Shown: positions 1-9,372, numbered from the stretch's first letter. The stretch: 64,000 nucleotides of DNA from Actinomadura litoris (GCF_009733595.1 NZ_WOFH01000005.1:124001-188000); one strand, 5' to 3'. Program-made: numbers and translations. Notes: a model not told the origin generated them from the letters alone.

Positions 1-705
1 GGGGAGCAGGTTCTGGGTGGCGGTTCGTAGGGCGCGGGCCGCGTTCTGGGTGAGTGGTTCGCCGTGGCCGAAGCAGGCGATCTCGGTGTCGAGGGCTGCC
101 AGCCGCTGGAAGGAGGCGGCCGCTGCTGGTGGGTCGGCGTTGAACACGCCGAGGATGACGCTTCCGTCGGGGGTGCGGGCCACCGTGTCTCCGGTGAACA
201 ACACCTTCGGGCCGGGGAGGTGCAGAGCGACGCTGCCGGGTGTGTGGCCTGGCGCGGCCACGGCTTGGGCGCCGCCACCGAAGTCGAGGACGTCGCCGTC
301 GTCGAGCTCGTGGTCCACATGCACCGGTGCGGGTGGCTCTGCTGGCAGTTGCTTGCGGGCCTGCTCCAATATGGGCCGCTCCCAGTCGGCGAGGATCGGG
401 GGCGGGCCTGTCGTCTCGCCGCGGATGAACGGCGCGTCGGCGCGATGTGCGATGACGCGTACGTCTCCCCACTCTGCGATCTCGGCTGCGGCGCCGACGT
501 GGTCTTCGTGGAAGTGTGTCAGCACCAGTCGTCGCAGGTCCGCCGGGTCGTGGCCGAGATCGCGGATCGCCTTGGCGATCAGTGGTGCGCTGCCGGAGGC
601 GTAGGTGTCGATGAGGGTGAGGCCGTCGGGGTCCTGCCACAGATACGCGTTCGCCACGGGGAAGCGGAGCAGGTGCAGGCCGGGAAGCAACCGGATGACG
701 TCCAT
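1..705 (-). CDS. Metallo-beta-lactamase-fold hydrolase (3' end outside window)
   Basis: The protein starts at the ATG complementary to 703-705 and stays open to base 1, so the C-terminus lies outside the window; 235 residues are visible. It carries the metal-binding motif THFHEDH about residues 58-64, a later APGHTPGS segment with the third His, and FTGDT with the bridging Asp, which together define the MBL fold with a dinuclear zinc or iron site. The substrate cannot be told from sequence; close family members include glyoxalase II-like and quorum-lactone-like hydrolases. It is transcribed away from the tRNA-Ser gene behind it. Family assignment is firm, specific function is unknown. Confidence 0.85.
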   Translation of the reverse strand, partial: MDVIRLLPGLHLLRFPVANAYLWQDPDGLTLIDTYASGSAPLIAKAIRDLGHDPADLRRLVLTHFHEDHVGAAAEIAEWGDVRVIAHRADAPFIRGETTGPPPILADWERPILEQARKQLPAEPPAPVHVDHELDDGDVLDFGGGAQAVAAPGHTPGSVALHLPGPKVLFTGDTVARTPDGSVILGVFNADPPAAAASFQRLAALDTEIACFGHGEPLTQNAARALRTATQNLLP

Positions 706-830
706 GCGGCCGATGCTAGGAGCCCGCCGGACACCGCAGAGAGATCTACGCCCTGCGCGGATCGGCTATGAGCGGAAGCAAGACGGCGGCCGGAGGGCGG
801 GACCGTAGGGCCCGCCCTCGTGGCTGTCGG

Positions 831-918
831 TGGCGGTGGTGGTGGGATTCGAACCCACGGAAGCTTGCACTTCACACGCTTTCGAGGCGTGCGCCCTCGT
901 CCACTAGGCGACACCACC
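831..918 (-). tRNA. tRNA-Ser (anticodon CGA)
   Basis: On the minus strand the acceptor arms GGTGGTG and CACCACC pair perfectly, the T arm is GTGGG-TTCGAAT-CCCAC, and the anticodon stem CACGC/GCGTG encloses the loop CTCGAAA with anticodon CGA (complement of 882-884). A long variable arm makes it class II, as expected for serine. The 3' CCA is encoded (831-833), with G as discriminator at 834. Confidence 0.95.
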
Positions 919-928
919 GCGGGGAAGC

Positions 929-1387
929 CTACCGGACTCTGCGGTGCGTGAAGAACTCGGAGAGGAGTGCGGCGCACTCGGGGGCCATCACCTCGGCGAC
1001 GACCTCGGGGCGGTGGTTGAGGCGGCGGTCGCGGACGACGTCCCAGAGGGAGCCGACCGCGCCGGCCTTCAGGTCGACGGCGCCGTAGACGAGGCGGTCG
1101 AGGCGGGCCTGGACGGCGGCTCCCGCGCACATCGTGCACGGTTCGAGGGTGACGACCAGTGTGCAGCCGGACAGGCGCCAGGTGCCCAGGGCGGACGCGG
1201 CGCGCCGCATGGCGACGATCTCCGCGTGGCCGGTGGGGTCGGCGGTGCGCTCGCGGTCGTTGTGGCCGGTGCCGATGATCTCGCCGGAGGCGTCCAGGAC
1301 GACCGCGCCGACCGGGATCTCGCCCGCTTCGAAGGCCACGCGCGCCTCGTCCAGTGCCCGGCGCATCGCCTGCTCGGGGTCAGTCAC
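929..1387 (-). CDS. tadA: tRNA-specific adenosine deaminase TadA
   Basis: A 152-residue zinc-dependent deaminase that converts the wobble adenosine of tRNA-Arg(ACG) to inosine. The family signature is complete: HAE at about residues 60-62 (zinc His and catalytic Glu) and PCTMC with both zinc cysteines at about 89-93. Length matches bacterial TadA. Its start overlaps the stop of the upstream TadA-associated gene by 8 bases, so the two are translated together. It lies next to a tRNA-Ser gene, an arrangement common in actinomycetes. Confidence 0.93.
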   Translation of the reverse strand: MTDPEQAMRRALDEARVAFEAGEIPVGAVVLDASGEIIGTGHNDRERTADPTGHAEIVAMRRAASALGTWRLSGCTLVVTLEPCTMCAGAAVQARLDRLVYGAVDLKAGAVGSLWDVVRDRRLNHRPEVVAEVMAPECAALLSEFFTHRRVR

Positions 1388-1817
1388 GGAGGCGGTCGAA
1401 CTCCTCGCCGAAACCGGCCTGCTCGGCGACCGCGAGCAGGGCGTCGCCGGGCAGGGCCCGCTCGCCGAGGTCGCTGAGGCGGCCGGGGTCGATGCCGAGG
1501 TCGTCCAGCAGGGCGGGGTCGCCGGCGGCGTCGCCGTCGGGGACCTCGCCGACGAGTTGGGTGAACAGTGAGCCGATGCCGTCCTCGCGGACGGTCGAGA
1601 CGTACGCGCGGGGCTCGTCCTGGCCGTCCAGGCGCAGGACGGCGAACCAGTCGTCGTCCTGTTCGATCAGCAGCACCACGGGGTCGCCGTAGGACTCGAC
1701 GGCCGCCTCCCGCATCAGGTCGGCGACGTCGTCGACGCCCTCGGCCTCGGCGAGGACGGCCTCGGTCCCGATCCAGCCCTGCGGGGTCCGCGCGAAGACG
1801 GCGGCGAAGTACGACAC
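1380..1817 (-). CDS. tRNA adenosine deaminase-associated protein
   Basis: A 145-residue acidic protein of the actinobacterial family named for its constant position beside tadA. It has no catalytic motif that I can recognise. The N-terminal half (SYFAAVFAR through the DDDWFAVLRLDG segment) looks like a small alpha/beta domain, and the C-terminal half carries a repeated D-L-G-D pattern. The 8-base overlap with tadA supports co-translation. The paralogue just upstream (ending at 1890) shares the same layout. Function is not established; the name is positional. Confidence 0.8.
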   Translation of the reverse strand: MSYFAAVFARTPQGWIGTEAVLAEAEGVDDVADLMREAAVESYGDPVVLLIEQDDDWFAVLRLDGQDEPRAYVSTVREDGIGSLFTQLVGEVPDGDAAGDPALLDDLGIDPGRLSDLGERALPGDALLAVAEQAGFGEEFDRLRD

Positions 1818-1889
1818 GTGGCCATTGTGGCCCAGGCCGGCGCCCCGATCACACCCCTGGCCAGCAAGGTGTCCGATTCGTTCCCAAGG

Positions 1890-2375
1890 TCAGCCGACGG
1901 TGTCGAGGGCGCGCTCGAAGGCGGCGGCGAAGCCGAGCCGGCCCGCGATGCTGAGGAGCATCTCGTCGGGGTACAGCTCCAGGTCGCCGGAGATGGCGCC
2001 GATCTCCATCTCGTCCAGCCCGAGGTCGGCGAAGATCGACATGTCGCCGACGGGGAGGACCTGGTCGAGCTCCTCGTCGTCGGGGATCGGGATGTCGAGG
2101 TACTCCAGGACCTGCCCGGCGAGCGGCCAGTCGACCGAGGCCGTGACGTCCGACAGGAAGACCATCACCTCGTCGCCCAGCAGCCGGATCGCGACGAAGA
2201 AGTCGTCGCCGACCGACACGAGCCCGACGGTGCCGCCGAGGCTCGGCTGCTGGCGCAGGGCATGGATCAAGCCCGCCAGATCCCCGGTGAGGGCCACCGG
2301 GAGGATCTCGGCCTCCCAGCGCTCGTCTTCCCGGTACACCACGACGGCGAAGTCCGTCGCGTCAACATCCGTCAT
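1890..2375 (-). CDS. Second TadA-associated family protein (paralogue)
   Basis: A 161-residue acidic protein that resembles its downstream neighbour in order of motifs: an N-terminal VVVYREDERWEAE strand-rich part, a DDFFVAIRLLGDEV segment matching DDWFAVLRLDG next door, then a DLGLDEMEIG / ELYPDEMLLSIAGRLGF C-terminus matching DLGIDPGRLSD / ALPGDALLAVAEQAGF. I chose the ATG at 2375 because GGTGGGG lies about 8 bases before it; a GTG at 2381 would add two residues. The pair looks like a tandem duplication. Function unknown. Confidence 0.75.
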   Translation of the reverse strand: MTDVDATDFAVVVYREDERWEAEILPVALTGDLAGLIHALRQQPSLGGTVGLVSVGDDFFVAIRLLGDEVMVFLSDVTASVDWPLAGQVLEYLDIPIPDDEELDQVLPVGDMSIFADLGLDEMEIGAISGDLELYPDEMLLSIAGRLGFAAAFERALDTVG

Positions 2376-2530
2376 TTCCACCCCACCGGCGCGGTTCCTG
2401 CCAGGGCATGGTCGCAGATGCGGCGCGCCCTCGCGTGCCCCACGGCCAAACTCGCCACCGCACCCGCGTGTGAGATCGGGAGTCAGTGCCGCATTTCCGG
2501 CGCACGATGTAGAAAGCTACTGGATGTCCG

Positions 2531-2803
2531 TCAGTTCAGGCGGAAGGTGCGGCGGCGCAGCGCCGCGTGGATGCGCGCGCGGCGGGAGCGGTGCGGGGTC
2601 ACGCGTCGGCGCAGCTCGCGGGCCTCCGCGAGTTCCCGCAGGAAGATCGCGCGGCGGCGCAGCCGTTCGCGCACCTCCTCGGGGGTCACGTCACCCTGCC
2701 GGTCCTCGGCGGGGCGTGCTGTGACTTCGGTCACCGGGGGCGTCGGGGGGTCGGGCGCGGGCTCGCGGACCCGCGCCGGCTGCTGATCACTCTCGCTGCT
2801 CAT
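2531..2803 (-). CDS. Small basic/acidic hypothetical protein
   Basis: A 90-residue protein with an N-terminal Pro- and acid-rich half (about 1-38, probably disordered) and an Arg-rich C-terminal half predicted to be helical ([17 protein letters not shown] onwards). No membrane segment or known motif is visible. It is transcribed divergently from upp, 84 bases away, and shares that promoter region. The composition suggests nucleic-acid binding, but that is only inference. Confidence 0.5.
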   Translation of the reverse strand: MSSESDQQPARVREPAPDPPTPPVTEVTARPAEDRQGDVTPEEVRERLRRRAIFLRELAEARELRRRVTPHRSRRARIHAALRRRTFRLN

Positions 2804-2887
2804 ATCGGCATACTGCCCAGCTCAGAGACGTCCTATCCTGGTCCACAAGGGTCTGGCAGGCGCTGCACGGTGCACTACGGTGTGCCC

Positions 2888-3526
2888 ATGCAGACCCTCG
2901 CCGTCGACCATCCGCTCGTCGCGCACAAGCTCACCACGCTGCGGGACGTCCGCACGGACTCCCCCACGTTCCGCCGCCTGGCGGACGAACTGGTCACCCT
3001 TCTGGCGTACGAGGCTACCCGCGACGTCAGGGTCGTCGAGGCGACCGTCGCGACCCCGCTCGTCGAGGCCGGCGGCGTCCAGCTCGCGAGCCCGAAGCCG
3101 CTGGTCGTGCCGATCCTGCGCGCGGGCCTCGGGATGCTGGACGGTATGACGCGGCTGCTGCCCACCGCCGAGGTCGGCTTCCTCGGCATGATCCGCGACG
3201 AGGGCACCCTCCAGGCCCAGACGTATGCGACGCGCCTCCCCGACGACCTGTCCGGCAGGCAGTGCTACGTCCTCGACCCGATGCTCGCCACCGGCGGGAC
3301 GCTCGCCGCCGCGATCAAGCTGCTGCTCGACCGGGGCGCCGACCACGTCACCGCCCTCTGCCTGCTCGCCGCCCCCGAGGGCCTGAAGTACCTGGAGCAG
3401 GCGTTCGCCGACACGGCCGCGCCCGTCCGGGTCGTCACGGCCGCGATCGACTCGCACCTGAACGAACAGGGCTTCATCATGCCCGGCCTGGGGGACGCCG
3501 GAGACCGCCTCTACGGCGTCGTCTGA
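2888..3526 (+). CDS. upp: Uracil phosphoribosyltransferase
   Basis: A 212-residue enzyme that makes UMP from uracil and PRPP in pyrimidine salvage. Visible family landmarks are [10 protein letters not shown] (about 75-84), the PRPP-binding loop region [12 protein letters not shown] (about 125-136) and the C-terminal uracil-binding segment [12 protein letters not shown]. The ATG at 2888 gives the normal bacterial length and N-terminus ([11 protein letters not shown]). The reading frame stays open upstream but that part lies in the divergent promoter. Confidence 0.96.
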   Translation: MQTLAVDHPLVAHKLTTLRDVRTDSPTFRRLADELVTLLAYEATRDVRVVEATVATPLVEAGGVQLASPKPLVVPILRAGLGMLDGMTRLLPTAEVGFLGMIRDEGTLQAQTYATRLPDDLSGRQCYVLDPMLATGGTLAAAIKLLLDRGADHVTALCLLAAPEGLKYLEQAFADTAAPVRVVTAAIDSHLNEQGFIMPGLGDAGDRLYGVV

Positions 3527-3687
3527 CCCCGGGTCGTTCAGGATTCGTTCGTCACCGGTACGGCGGATGTTCGTTCCAGGTGGCAAGGGGTAATAACGCG
3601 CTACGGAACGTCAGTGCGCGTTCCCCTCCGCCGTCCCGGCACAGGGGACCGTTTCGGACCGGGCGGTGCGAGCGAGGCCGAGGATTC

Positions 3688-3951
3688 ATGATGGCTCACC
3701 AAGGGGATGGCGACCTGCGGCGCTACGCCGTGATCGGCGAGCGGCTGGGCGAGGAGTTCGAAGGGGTGCACGCGGACGAGACGGTGGCCCGCTGCGTGTC
3801 CGCCGCGCGGTACGGAGCCGAGGAGGTCACCGGGGCGGCGCCGCCCGAACTCGTCGAACGGATCGCGCGGCGGCATCTGGAGGTGCTCGCCACGGTGGCG
3901 GCCGAGAAGCGGCGCCGGGCGCGCCGGTCCTCCCTCGACAACGCGCCATGA
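3688..3951 (+). CDS. Small three-helix-bundle protein
   Basis: An 87-residue soluble protein. The pattern GERLGEEFEGVHADETVARCVSAA followed by ELVERIARRHLE matches the actinobacterial three-helix-bundle dimerisation domain seen in many small orphan proteins. Two adjacent ATGs (3688 and 3691) could start it. The Arg-rich tail (EKRRRARRSS) is likely flexible. It stands alone between upp and a PH-domain gene. The role is unknown; a protein-protein interaction function is inferred from the family only. Confidence 0.55.
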   Translation: MMAHQGDGDLRRYAVIGERLGEEFEGVHADETVARCVSAARYGAEEVTGAAPPELVERIARRHLEVLATVAAEKRRRARRSSLDNAP

Positions 3952-4169
3952 CGGTCGGGCCCGTCCCGCTCGTGGTCTGAGGAGTCACGCCAACGCGCCA
4001 TAGTCCTTGCTTTGCCGGTGATGCGGGCTGTGCGAAACTGAACCGGGGTTCGTGACGCTCCGGGAGGCAGCCTTGCCCGCAGGGAAGTACATGACAGCGG
4101 CCGCCGCGGCCTCGGTGCCCGCGGCGGGTTCGCCGGCCGCCCTCGTCCCGGCGCTCGGCTGAGGCCCGG

Positions 4170-4694
4170 ATGAGGCTCGTCACCCCCGGCGACTCCGCCC
4201 CCGCGTCCGTCAACAAGTACCTCCTCCCGCACGAGAACCAGGTCATCACCGTCCGGCGGCACCCGGCGGTGCTGATGGTGCCGGTCGGGTTCCTGCTCGG
4301 CGGTCTGATCGTCGCGAGCATCCTGAGCAACACCGCCGGGGGCGGCGGCTCGGCCATCTCGTGGATCTGGTGGGCCTGGCTGATCCTGCTCGCCTGGTTC
4401 GTCTGGCGGGTCGCGGAGTGGTCGGTCGACTACTTTGTGATCACCAACCAGCGCATGCTGCTGACCACCGGCCTCATCACGCGCAAGGTGGCGATGATGC
4501 CGCTGGCCAAGGTGACCGACATGAGCTTCAAGCGCACGATCGCCGGACGCATGCTCGGCTACGGCGAGTTCGTGCTGGAGTCCGCCGGTCAGGACCAGGC
4601 CCTGTCCACCGTCGAGTACCTCCCCTACCCCGAGCAGCTCTACCTGGAGGTATGCGAGATGATCTTCCCCAACAAGAACCCCTCGGACGACTGA
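4170..4694 (+). CDS. PH domain-containing membrane protein
   Basis: A 174-residue protein. After a short N-terminal segment there are two hydrophobic helices (about 36-52 and 62-80, rich in Gly, Ile and Trp), followed by a bacterial PH-type domain with the landmark VDYFVITNQRMLLTTGLI and VAMMPLAKVTDM. This is the layout of the bPH2/YdbT-like family of unknown function anchored in the cytoplasmic membrane. Length and motif order are typical. It appears monocistronic. Confidence 0.8.
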   Translation: MRLVTPGDSAPASVNKYLLPHENQVITVRRHPAVLMVPVGFLLGGLIVASILSNTAGGGGSAISWIWWAWLILLAWFVWRVAEWSVDYFVITNQRMLLTTGLITRKVAMMPLAKVTDMSFKRTIAGRMLGYGEFVLESAGQDQALSTVEYLPYPEQLYLEVCEMIFPNKNPSDD

Positions 4695-5145
4695 CCGCAC
4701 GGCCATGCGACCCGCGTTCCGCTCGGCGAGCGCCACGCGGGACGAGCGAGCCGCGCCTCCGAGGGCCGATCGGCCTGCGGTTTTCCACGAGGACGGGCCG
4801 GTATCCCGGGTTTCCCGGCGATCTTGGGGGGATCGTCGGATACGGTCGGAGTCGAAAGGCGTCGCGCTCGCCGGGGGTCCCGGCGGGCCGCCGACCCGTC
4901 CGCAGGCCGCGCGCAGGGGCGCGGCAGGACAGCGCGGACGGACGCGGCGGGCCGCGCGGGGGCGGCCCCAACCGCCGTCGAACCGGCACCGCGCGGCGCT
5001 CGAACCACCGGTCCAAGGGGGGTGGACAGGTCTGAACGCGCGGGTGCTTGTCTTGCCGCTTCATTACTCTCGATGTGCGATAACCCGCAATGTGCAATCA
5101 TGTCGGCACCCCAGCCGCCTGATTACTTCCGCTAAGTGAGTCCAC
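4695..5145. other. Intergenic region, 451 bases, no gene recognised
   Basis: No reading frame here has convincing codon bias. The first 330 bases are extremely GC-rich. The last 100 bases are less so and hold the repeated hexamer ATGTGC (about 5069 and 5086) within 80 bases of the XRE-TPR start, which may be an operator. Confidence 0.5.
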
Positions 5146-6642
5146 ATGCCGGGTCCAGGCAACGTCGGCGAACGTGTCCGCAACCTGCGGCTGACCAGAC
5201 GCTTGTCGCAGGCACAGCTCGCCGGTCACGACCTTTCCGACAGCTACATCTCATTGATCGAGTCCGGTAAGCGCACGCCGACGCCGACCGTGCTGCGAAT
5301 GCTGGCCGAGCGCCTCGGCTGCACTCCGGAGTACCTCGCCGAGGGCGTCGAGCCGGAGCAGCGCGCCCATCTGGAGGTGCGGGAGCGCCATGCGCACCTC
5401 GCGCTGCTGGGCGGCGACCCCGTGACCGCCGAGGCGGGCTTCGACGAGGTGATCGCGCGCAGCGACGACCAGGAGCTGACGGCGCGCGCCCGCTGGGGCC
5501 GCGCCCGCGCCCTGGAGGAGCTCGGCCGCACCGACGAGGCCATCGCGCTGTTCGAGGAGCTGCGCGAGCAGGCCGAGCGGGATCCGGGCCGCGCGAGCTG
5601 GCTGCCGCCGGTGATCGCGCTGGCCCGCTGCTACCACGCGGTCGGCGACCTCGGCCAGGCGATCGCGCTCGGCGAGCGCGCCATGGAGCGGCTGCGGCGG
5701 CTCGGCCTCGGCGTGGGCCAGGAGCACACCGAGGCGGGCCGGATCCTCCTGCTCGCCTATGTGGATCGCTCCGACCCGCGGCGCGCCCACGAGATCGGGC
5801 GGCGGCTGCTGTTCCCCGAGGTGCCGGGGGACGTCTCGTCCACCAGCGCCTCCTACCAGCGGGCCAGCCTCCTCGCGCTGGACGAGGGCACGATCGGCGA
5901 TTCGCTGTACTTCGCCGACCAGGCACTGGCGGCGCGCGGCGACGGCCTTCCCGTCCAGACGCACGCGCGGCTGCATCTGGCGGCGGCAAAGGCGCTGCTC
6001 AGGGGCGTCCCGCCGTTCTCGGACGCGGCGCCCTCGCCGCTTCCGGGGGACGCCGGCGGGGTGGTCCCCACGTCCGGCGAGTACAGCGGGACGGGTCTGC
6101 CGGGCATCGAGCGGCCCCGCGCGGAGGGGACGAGGGAGAGCGCGCAGGAGGCGCTCGGACTTCTCCAGGGCGCCGCCGACCTCAGGGGCGCCGAGGCGAC
6201 CGAGAGCGTCATAGCCAAGGCGCGCGCGCTCGTGCTGGTGGGCGAGGTGGACCAGGCGATCGTCCTGCTGGAGGAGTTCATCGACGCGGGCATGGCGCTC
6301 GCGCCGCCGGGCAACGGACCCCGTCCGGTGCCCGCGCCGCCCGACAACGAGCTCGTCGCGCGTAGCCAGCGCACCGTCCTGGCCCGGCTGGTCCTGGCGC
6401 GGGCCCGTGTCGCCCAGGGCGACCCCGGCGCCGCCCAGGCCGTCCTCAGGGCCGCCTCGGAGCAGCTCACGACCCTTCCGGCCGGGCGTCCGGCCGCCCA
6501 TCTCTACCGTGAGCTGGGCGAGATGTACGAGCTCGTGCGCAGCAACGACGACGCCGCGGCGGCCTACCGCCGGGCACTGGAGGCCGCCGGCCTGCACCCC
6601 GCGCGGGCGCAGGAGGCGACCAGCGACCTCGGACGCGTCTGA
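5146..6642 (+). CDS. XRE-family regulator with TPR repeats
   Basis: A 498-residue cytoplasmic protein. Residues about 6-65 form a lambda-repressor-like helix-turn-helix (GERVRNLRLTRRLSQAQLA, then SYISLIESGKRTPTP). The rest is helical with TPR-like repeats (for example ALEELGRTDEAIALFEEL and YHAVGDLGQAIALGERAM), interrupted by a low-complexity Pro/Gly-rich stretch near residues 290-325. Such HTH-TPR proteins often sense peptides or partner proteins. The start ATG at 5146 follows GTGAG. Target genes are unknown; the next gene is also a regulator but has its own promoter region. Confidence 0.85.
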   Translation: MPGPGNVGERVRNLRLTRRLSQAQLAGHDLSDSYISLIESGKRTPTPTVLRMLAERLGCTPEYLAEGVEPEQRAHLEVRERHAHLALLGGDPVTAEAGFDEVIARSDDQELTARARWGRARALEELGRTDEAIALFEELREQAERDPGRASWLPPVIALARCYHAVGDLGQAIALGERAMERLRRLGLGVGQEHTEAGRILLLAYVDRSDPRRAHEIGRRLLFPEVPGDVSSTSASYQRASLLALDEGTIGDSLYFADQALAARGDGLPVQTHARLHLAAAKALLRGVPPFSDAAPSPLPGDAGGVVPTSGEYSGTGLPGIERPRAEGTRESAQEALGLLQGAADLRGAEATESVIAKARALVLVGEVDQAIVLLEEFIDAGMALAPPGNGPRPVPAPPDNELVARSQRTVLARLVLARARVAQGDPGAAQAVLRAASEQLTTLPAGRPAAHLYRELGEMYELVRSNDDAAAAYRRALEAAGLHPARAQEATSDLGRV

Positions 6643-6658
6643 CCGTCCCTGGTTGGTG

Positions 6659-6694
6659 ACACTGGACCCCGGAATAAATCCTGGGTACCAGTGT
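6659..6694. promoter_or_regulatory. Inverted repeat ACACTGG/CCAGTGT upstream of the FadR-type gene
   Basis: Perfect 7-bp arms at 6659-6665 and 6688-6694, partly extended by ACCC/GGGTA, separated by 22 bases. It lies after the XRE-TPR stop and 87 bases before the FadR-type start. It may be the operator of that regulator or a weak terminator; no U-run follows. Confidence 0.35.
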
Positions 6695-6780
6695 TCCTAA
6701 CATAGAGACATGGGATGACCGGATGTCGCTGTGACGGGCGGCACCCGGTGTTCCGGACCGCAGCCGACCGAGGGGGACCG

Positions 6781-7467
6781 TTGACCCTGCGCACCGCCCG
6801 CCGCTCGTCGCTGGTCGACCAGGTGATCGAGCAGCTCAGGAGCGAGATCACCGGTGGGACCTGGCCGCTGGGCGCGAAGATCCCGGCCGAGCCGGTGCTG
6901 TCGGAGACCCTCGGCGTCGGCCGCAACACCGTCCGGGAGGCGGTGCGCGCCCTCACCCACGCCGGGCTCCTGGAGAGCCGCCAGGGCGACGGGACGTACG
7001 TGCGCGCCGTCAGCGAGCTGTCCGGCGCCGTCCGGCGGCGCCTGGAGACGGCGGAGCTGGTCGAGATCCTGGAGGTCAGGCGCGGGTTCGAGGTCGAGGC
7101 CGCCCGGCTCGCCGCCGAGCGCAGGACGCCGGAGGACATCGCCGCGATCACCACCGCGCTCGCCGGGCGGAACGCGGCCTGGGCGGCGGGCGACCACGCC
7201 GTCTTCGTCGAGGCCGACCTCGCGTTCCACACCGCCGTCGTCGACGCCACCCACAACCGGGTGCTGACCGACCTCTACCGCGACTTCAGCGCGGCGCTCC
7301 GCGCCAGCATCGGCGCCGCCGGGATCCTCCTGGAGCACGCCGACGTCCCGCACGGCCCCATCGCCTCCGCCATCGAGGCCGGGGACGTGACGGCCGCCAC
7401 GGCCGCGACGCATGCGTGTCTGGACCAGATCCTGGCCTCGACGAAACCCCGCGTCCGCACCACTTGA
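6781..7467 (+). CDS. FadR/GntR-family transcriptional regulator
   Basis: A 228-residue DNA-binding regulator. The N-terminal winged helix shows GAKIPAEPVLSETLGVGRNTVREAVRALTHAG, split here only by description, and the C-terminal all-helical FCD ligand domain includes FVEADLAFHTAVVDATHN with the metal-binding Asp/His pattern. I chose the TTG at 6781 because GAGGGGGA precedes it at ideal spacing; an earlier in-frame ATG at 6715 would add 22 unconserved residues. It precedes the MFS gene by 175 bases and may control it. The effector is unknown. Confidence 0.88.
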   Translation: MTLRTARRSSLVDQVIEQLRSEITGGTWPLGAKIPAEPVLSETLGVGRNTVREAVRALTHAGLLESRQGDGTYVRAVSELSGAVRRRLETAELVEILEVRRGFEVEAARLAAERRTPEDIAAITTALAGRNAAWAAGDHAVFVEADLAFHTAVVDATHNRVLTDLYRDFSAALRASIGAAGILLEHADVPHGPIASAIEAGDVTAATAATHACLDQILASTKPRVRTT

Positions 7468-7642
7468 AGGGACGCCCCCGCCGGGACGTCCGTGCCGCCT
7501 CCGGCTTCCGCGATCGCCAGATCTCCTAGCGCCGCCGAGTAGCCCGCCTGCGCCTCGGCACGCCCGGGATCGTTCGTGCGGCCCTCCGAAACCGAAGACC
7601 TGCCCAGTTCGACGCGCCATGACGGCGCATGACGAAGGTGAA

Positions 7643-8920
7643 ATGACTACCTCGGCCATGACCCCGACCACCCGCGTCTCGCGCGCCACGGCCGCCTGGT
7701 CGCTCGCCGGCCTGGTGCTGCTGACGATCAACCTGCGCGCCGCGATCACCGGCGTCTCGCCGCTGCTCGGCGATCTGCGCGACGCGCTCTCGCTCTCGGG
7801 CGTGCAGGTCAGCGTGCTGACCACGCTCCCGGTGCTGTGCCTCGGCCTGTTCGCGTCGCTGGCGCCGGTGCTCGCGCGCCGGGTGGGGGCGGAGGTCGCC
7901 ATCGCCGGATCGCTCGTGATGATCACGGCGGGGATCGTGGTCAGGGTCGTCCCGTCGCCGGTCGCGCTCTACCTTGGAACGGTCCTGGCCGGGGCGGGGA
8001 TCGCGATGGGCAACGTGCTGATGCCCGCCGTCATCAAGCGCGCCTTCCCCGAGCGCGTCGGGTCGCTGACCGGCCTCGCGATGATGCTGATGGCCGCGAG
8101 CGGCGCCGTCGCGGCCGGGCTCGCCGTGCCGCTGGACGCGGCGGGCGGCTGGCGGCTCGCGCTCGCGGTGTGGGCCGTCCCGTCGCTGATCGCCGCGCTG
8201 ACCTGGGGGCCTCTGGCCCGCGGCGCCCGCCGCGACCGCCCCCGGCAGGAAGGCGCCCCCCGCGCGGCCCGCGCCGGCGGAACGCTGCTGCGCTCGGCCA
8301 AGGCGTGGTTCGTGGCCGCGTTCATGGGCCTGGCGTCGCTGATGTTCTACGTGCTGATGTCATGGTTGCCGGAGATCATGCGGGACGCGGGATACGCGCC
8401 CGCGACGGCCGGGATGATGGTCTCGGCCATGCTGATCGTCGGTATCCCGCTCGGGTTCCTCGTCCCGGTGTTCGCCGCGCGGCTGCGCGACCAGCGTGCC
8501 CTCGTCGTCGCCGTGGCGGCGACGATGGTCGTCGGGATCCTCGGGCTGCTGGCCGCGCCCGAGGCCGGCTGGGTCTGGGTGCTCACGCTCGGCGTCGGGA
8601 CCGGCAGCGCGTTCCCGCTCGCCTACACGCTGCTGAGCCTGCGGTCGCCGAGCCCCTCGGTCGCCGCGCGGCTGTCCGGGATGGCCCAGACCGGCGGCTA
8701 CCTCCTCGCCGCGGCGGGGCCGCTGGCCGTGGGCGTCCTGCACAGCGTCACGGGCGGCTGGGAGGTCTCGCTCGTCCTCCTGCTCGCGCTCGTGGTGCCC
8801 GAGCTGGTCTTCGGCCTGCTGGCCGCGCGACCCGGGTTCGTGCGGCCGAGCCCGGACCGGGTGGAGCACCTGGTCGAGGCCAAGGAGATCAGGCTCCCCG
8901 AGCCCGCCAGGGCCCGCTGA
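7643..8920 (+). CDS. CynX/NimT-type MFS transporter
   Basis: A 425-residue integral membrane protein with about 12 hydrophobic helices. The start of the first helix contains TINLRAAITGVSPLL, a hallmark of the cyanate/nitroimidazole transporter branch of the major facilitator superfamily. The ATG at 7643 was chosen because GAAGGTGA lies just before it; an ATG at 7619 is also in frame. It follows a FadR-type regulator in the same direction, a frequent pairing. The substrate is not predictable; small anions or drugs are known for relatives. Confidence 0.88.
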   Translation: MTTSAMTPTTRVSRATAAWSLAGLVLLTINLRAAITGVSPLLGDLRDALSLSGVQVSVLTTLPVLCLGLFASLAPVLARRVGAEVAIAGSLVMITAGIVVRVVPSPVALYLGTVLAGAGIAMGNVLMPAVIKRAFPERVGSLTGLAMMLMAASGAVAAGLAVPLDAAGGWRLALAVWAVPSLIAALTWGPLARGARRDRPRQEGAPRAARAGGTLLRSAKAWFVAAFMGLASLMFYVLMSWLPEIMRDAGYAPATAGMMVSAMLIVGIPLGFLVPVFAARLRDQRALVVAVAATMVVGILGLLAAPEAGWVWVLTLGVGTGSAFPLAYTLLSLRSPSPSVAARLSGMAQTGGYLLAAAGPLAVGVLHSVTGGWEVSLVLLLALVVPELVFGLLAARPGFVRPSPDRVEHLVEAKEIRLPEPARAR

Positions 8921-8949
8921 GGCTCCAAGCCGTCCGTGCGACCGTGGCC

Positions 8950-9372
8950 TCAGAGTTCGAGCTTGAACCCCTCGTGGCTCCGGACGAAGCCGAGCGAATC
9001 GTAGAAGCGGTGCGCGCCGTCGCGGCGGCGATCGCTGGTCAGCTGCATCAACGTGCAGCCCCGCGAACGCGCGCGGTCGATGGTGTGGCGGAGCAGGAGA
9101 CGCCCGAGCCCGGCGCCGCGCCGGTCGGCCCTGATCCGGACGGCCTCCACATGCGCGCGTTCCTGCCCGTGCCGTCCCAGGCCCGGGATGTAGGTGACCT
9201 GGAGGCAGCCCACGGCGGCGCCGCCGTCGTCGAGGACGAGAATCTCGTTGCGCGGGTCGGCGTCGACGGTCTCGAACGCGCGGACGTACGCCTCGTCCAC
9301 CGTCGCGACGCCGTCGGTGAGCAGCGCGACGATGTCCGCGAGGTCGGCACGGACGGCCGGACGGACGATCAC
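8950..9372 (-). CDS. GNAT-family N-acetyltransferase
   Basis: A 140-residue acetyl-CoA-dependent acetyltransferase. The acetyl-CoA-binding motif A is seen as VRIRADRRGAGLGRLLL and motif B as FYDSLGFVRSHEGF near the C-terminus. The GTG start at 9372 overlaps the stop of the upstream small gene as GTGA, so the two are translationally coupled. Substrate unknown. Confidence 0.85.
   Translation of the reverse strand: MIVRPAVRADLADIVALLTDGVATVDEAYVRAFETVDADPRNEILVLDDGGAAVGCLQVTYIPGLGRHGQERAHVEAVRIRADRRGAGLGRLLLRHTIDRARSRGCTLMQLTSDRRRDGAHRFYDSLGFVRSHEGFKLEL

Noticed and set aside
2567..2887. Upstream extension of the upp frame
   Set aside because: It runs through the divergent promoter and over the minus-strand small gene, and is not part of the UPRTase family.
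4091..4162. A 23-codon ORF (Ala-rich) with AGGGAAG upstream, before the PH-domain gene
   Set aside because: Composition is what random GC-rich DNA would give, no homologue is known to me, and it is too short to judge.
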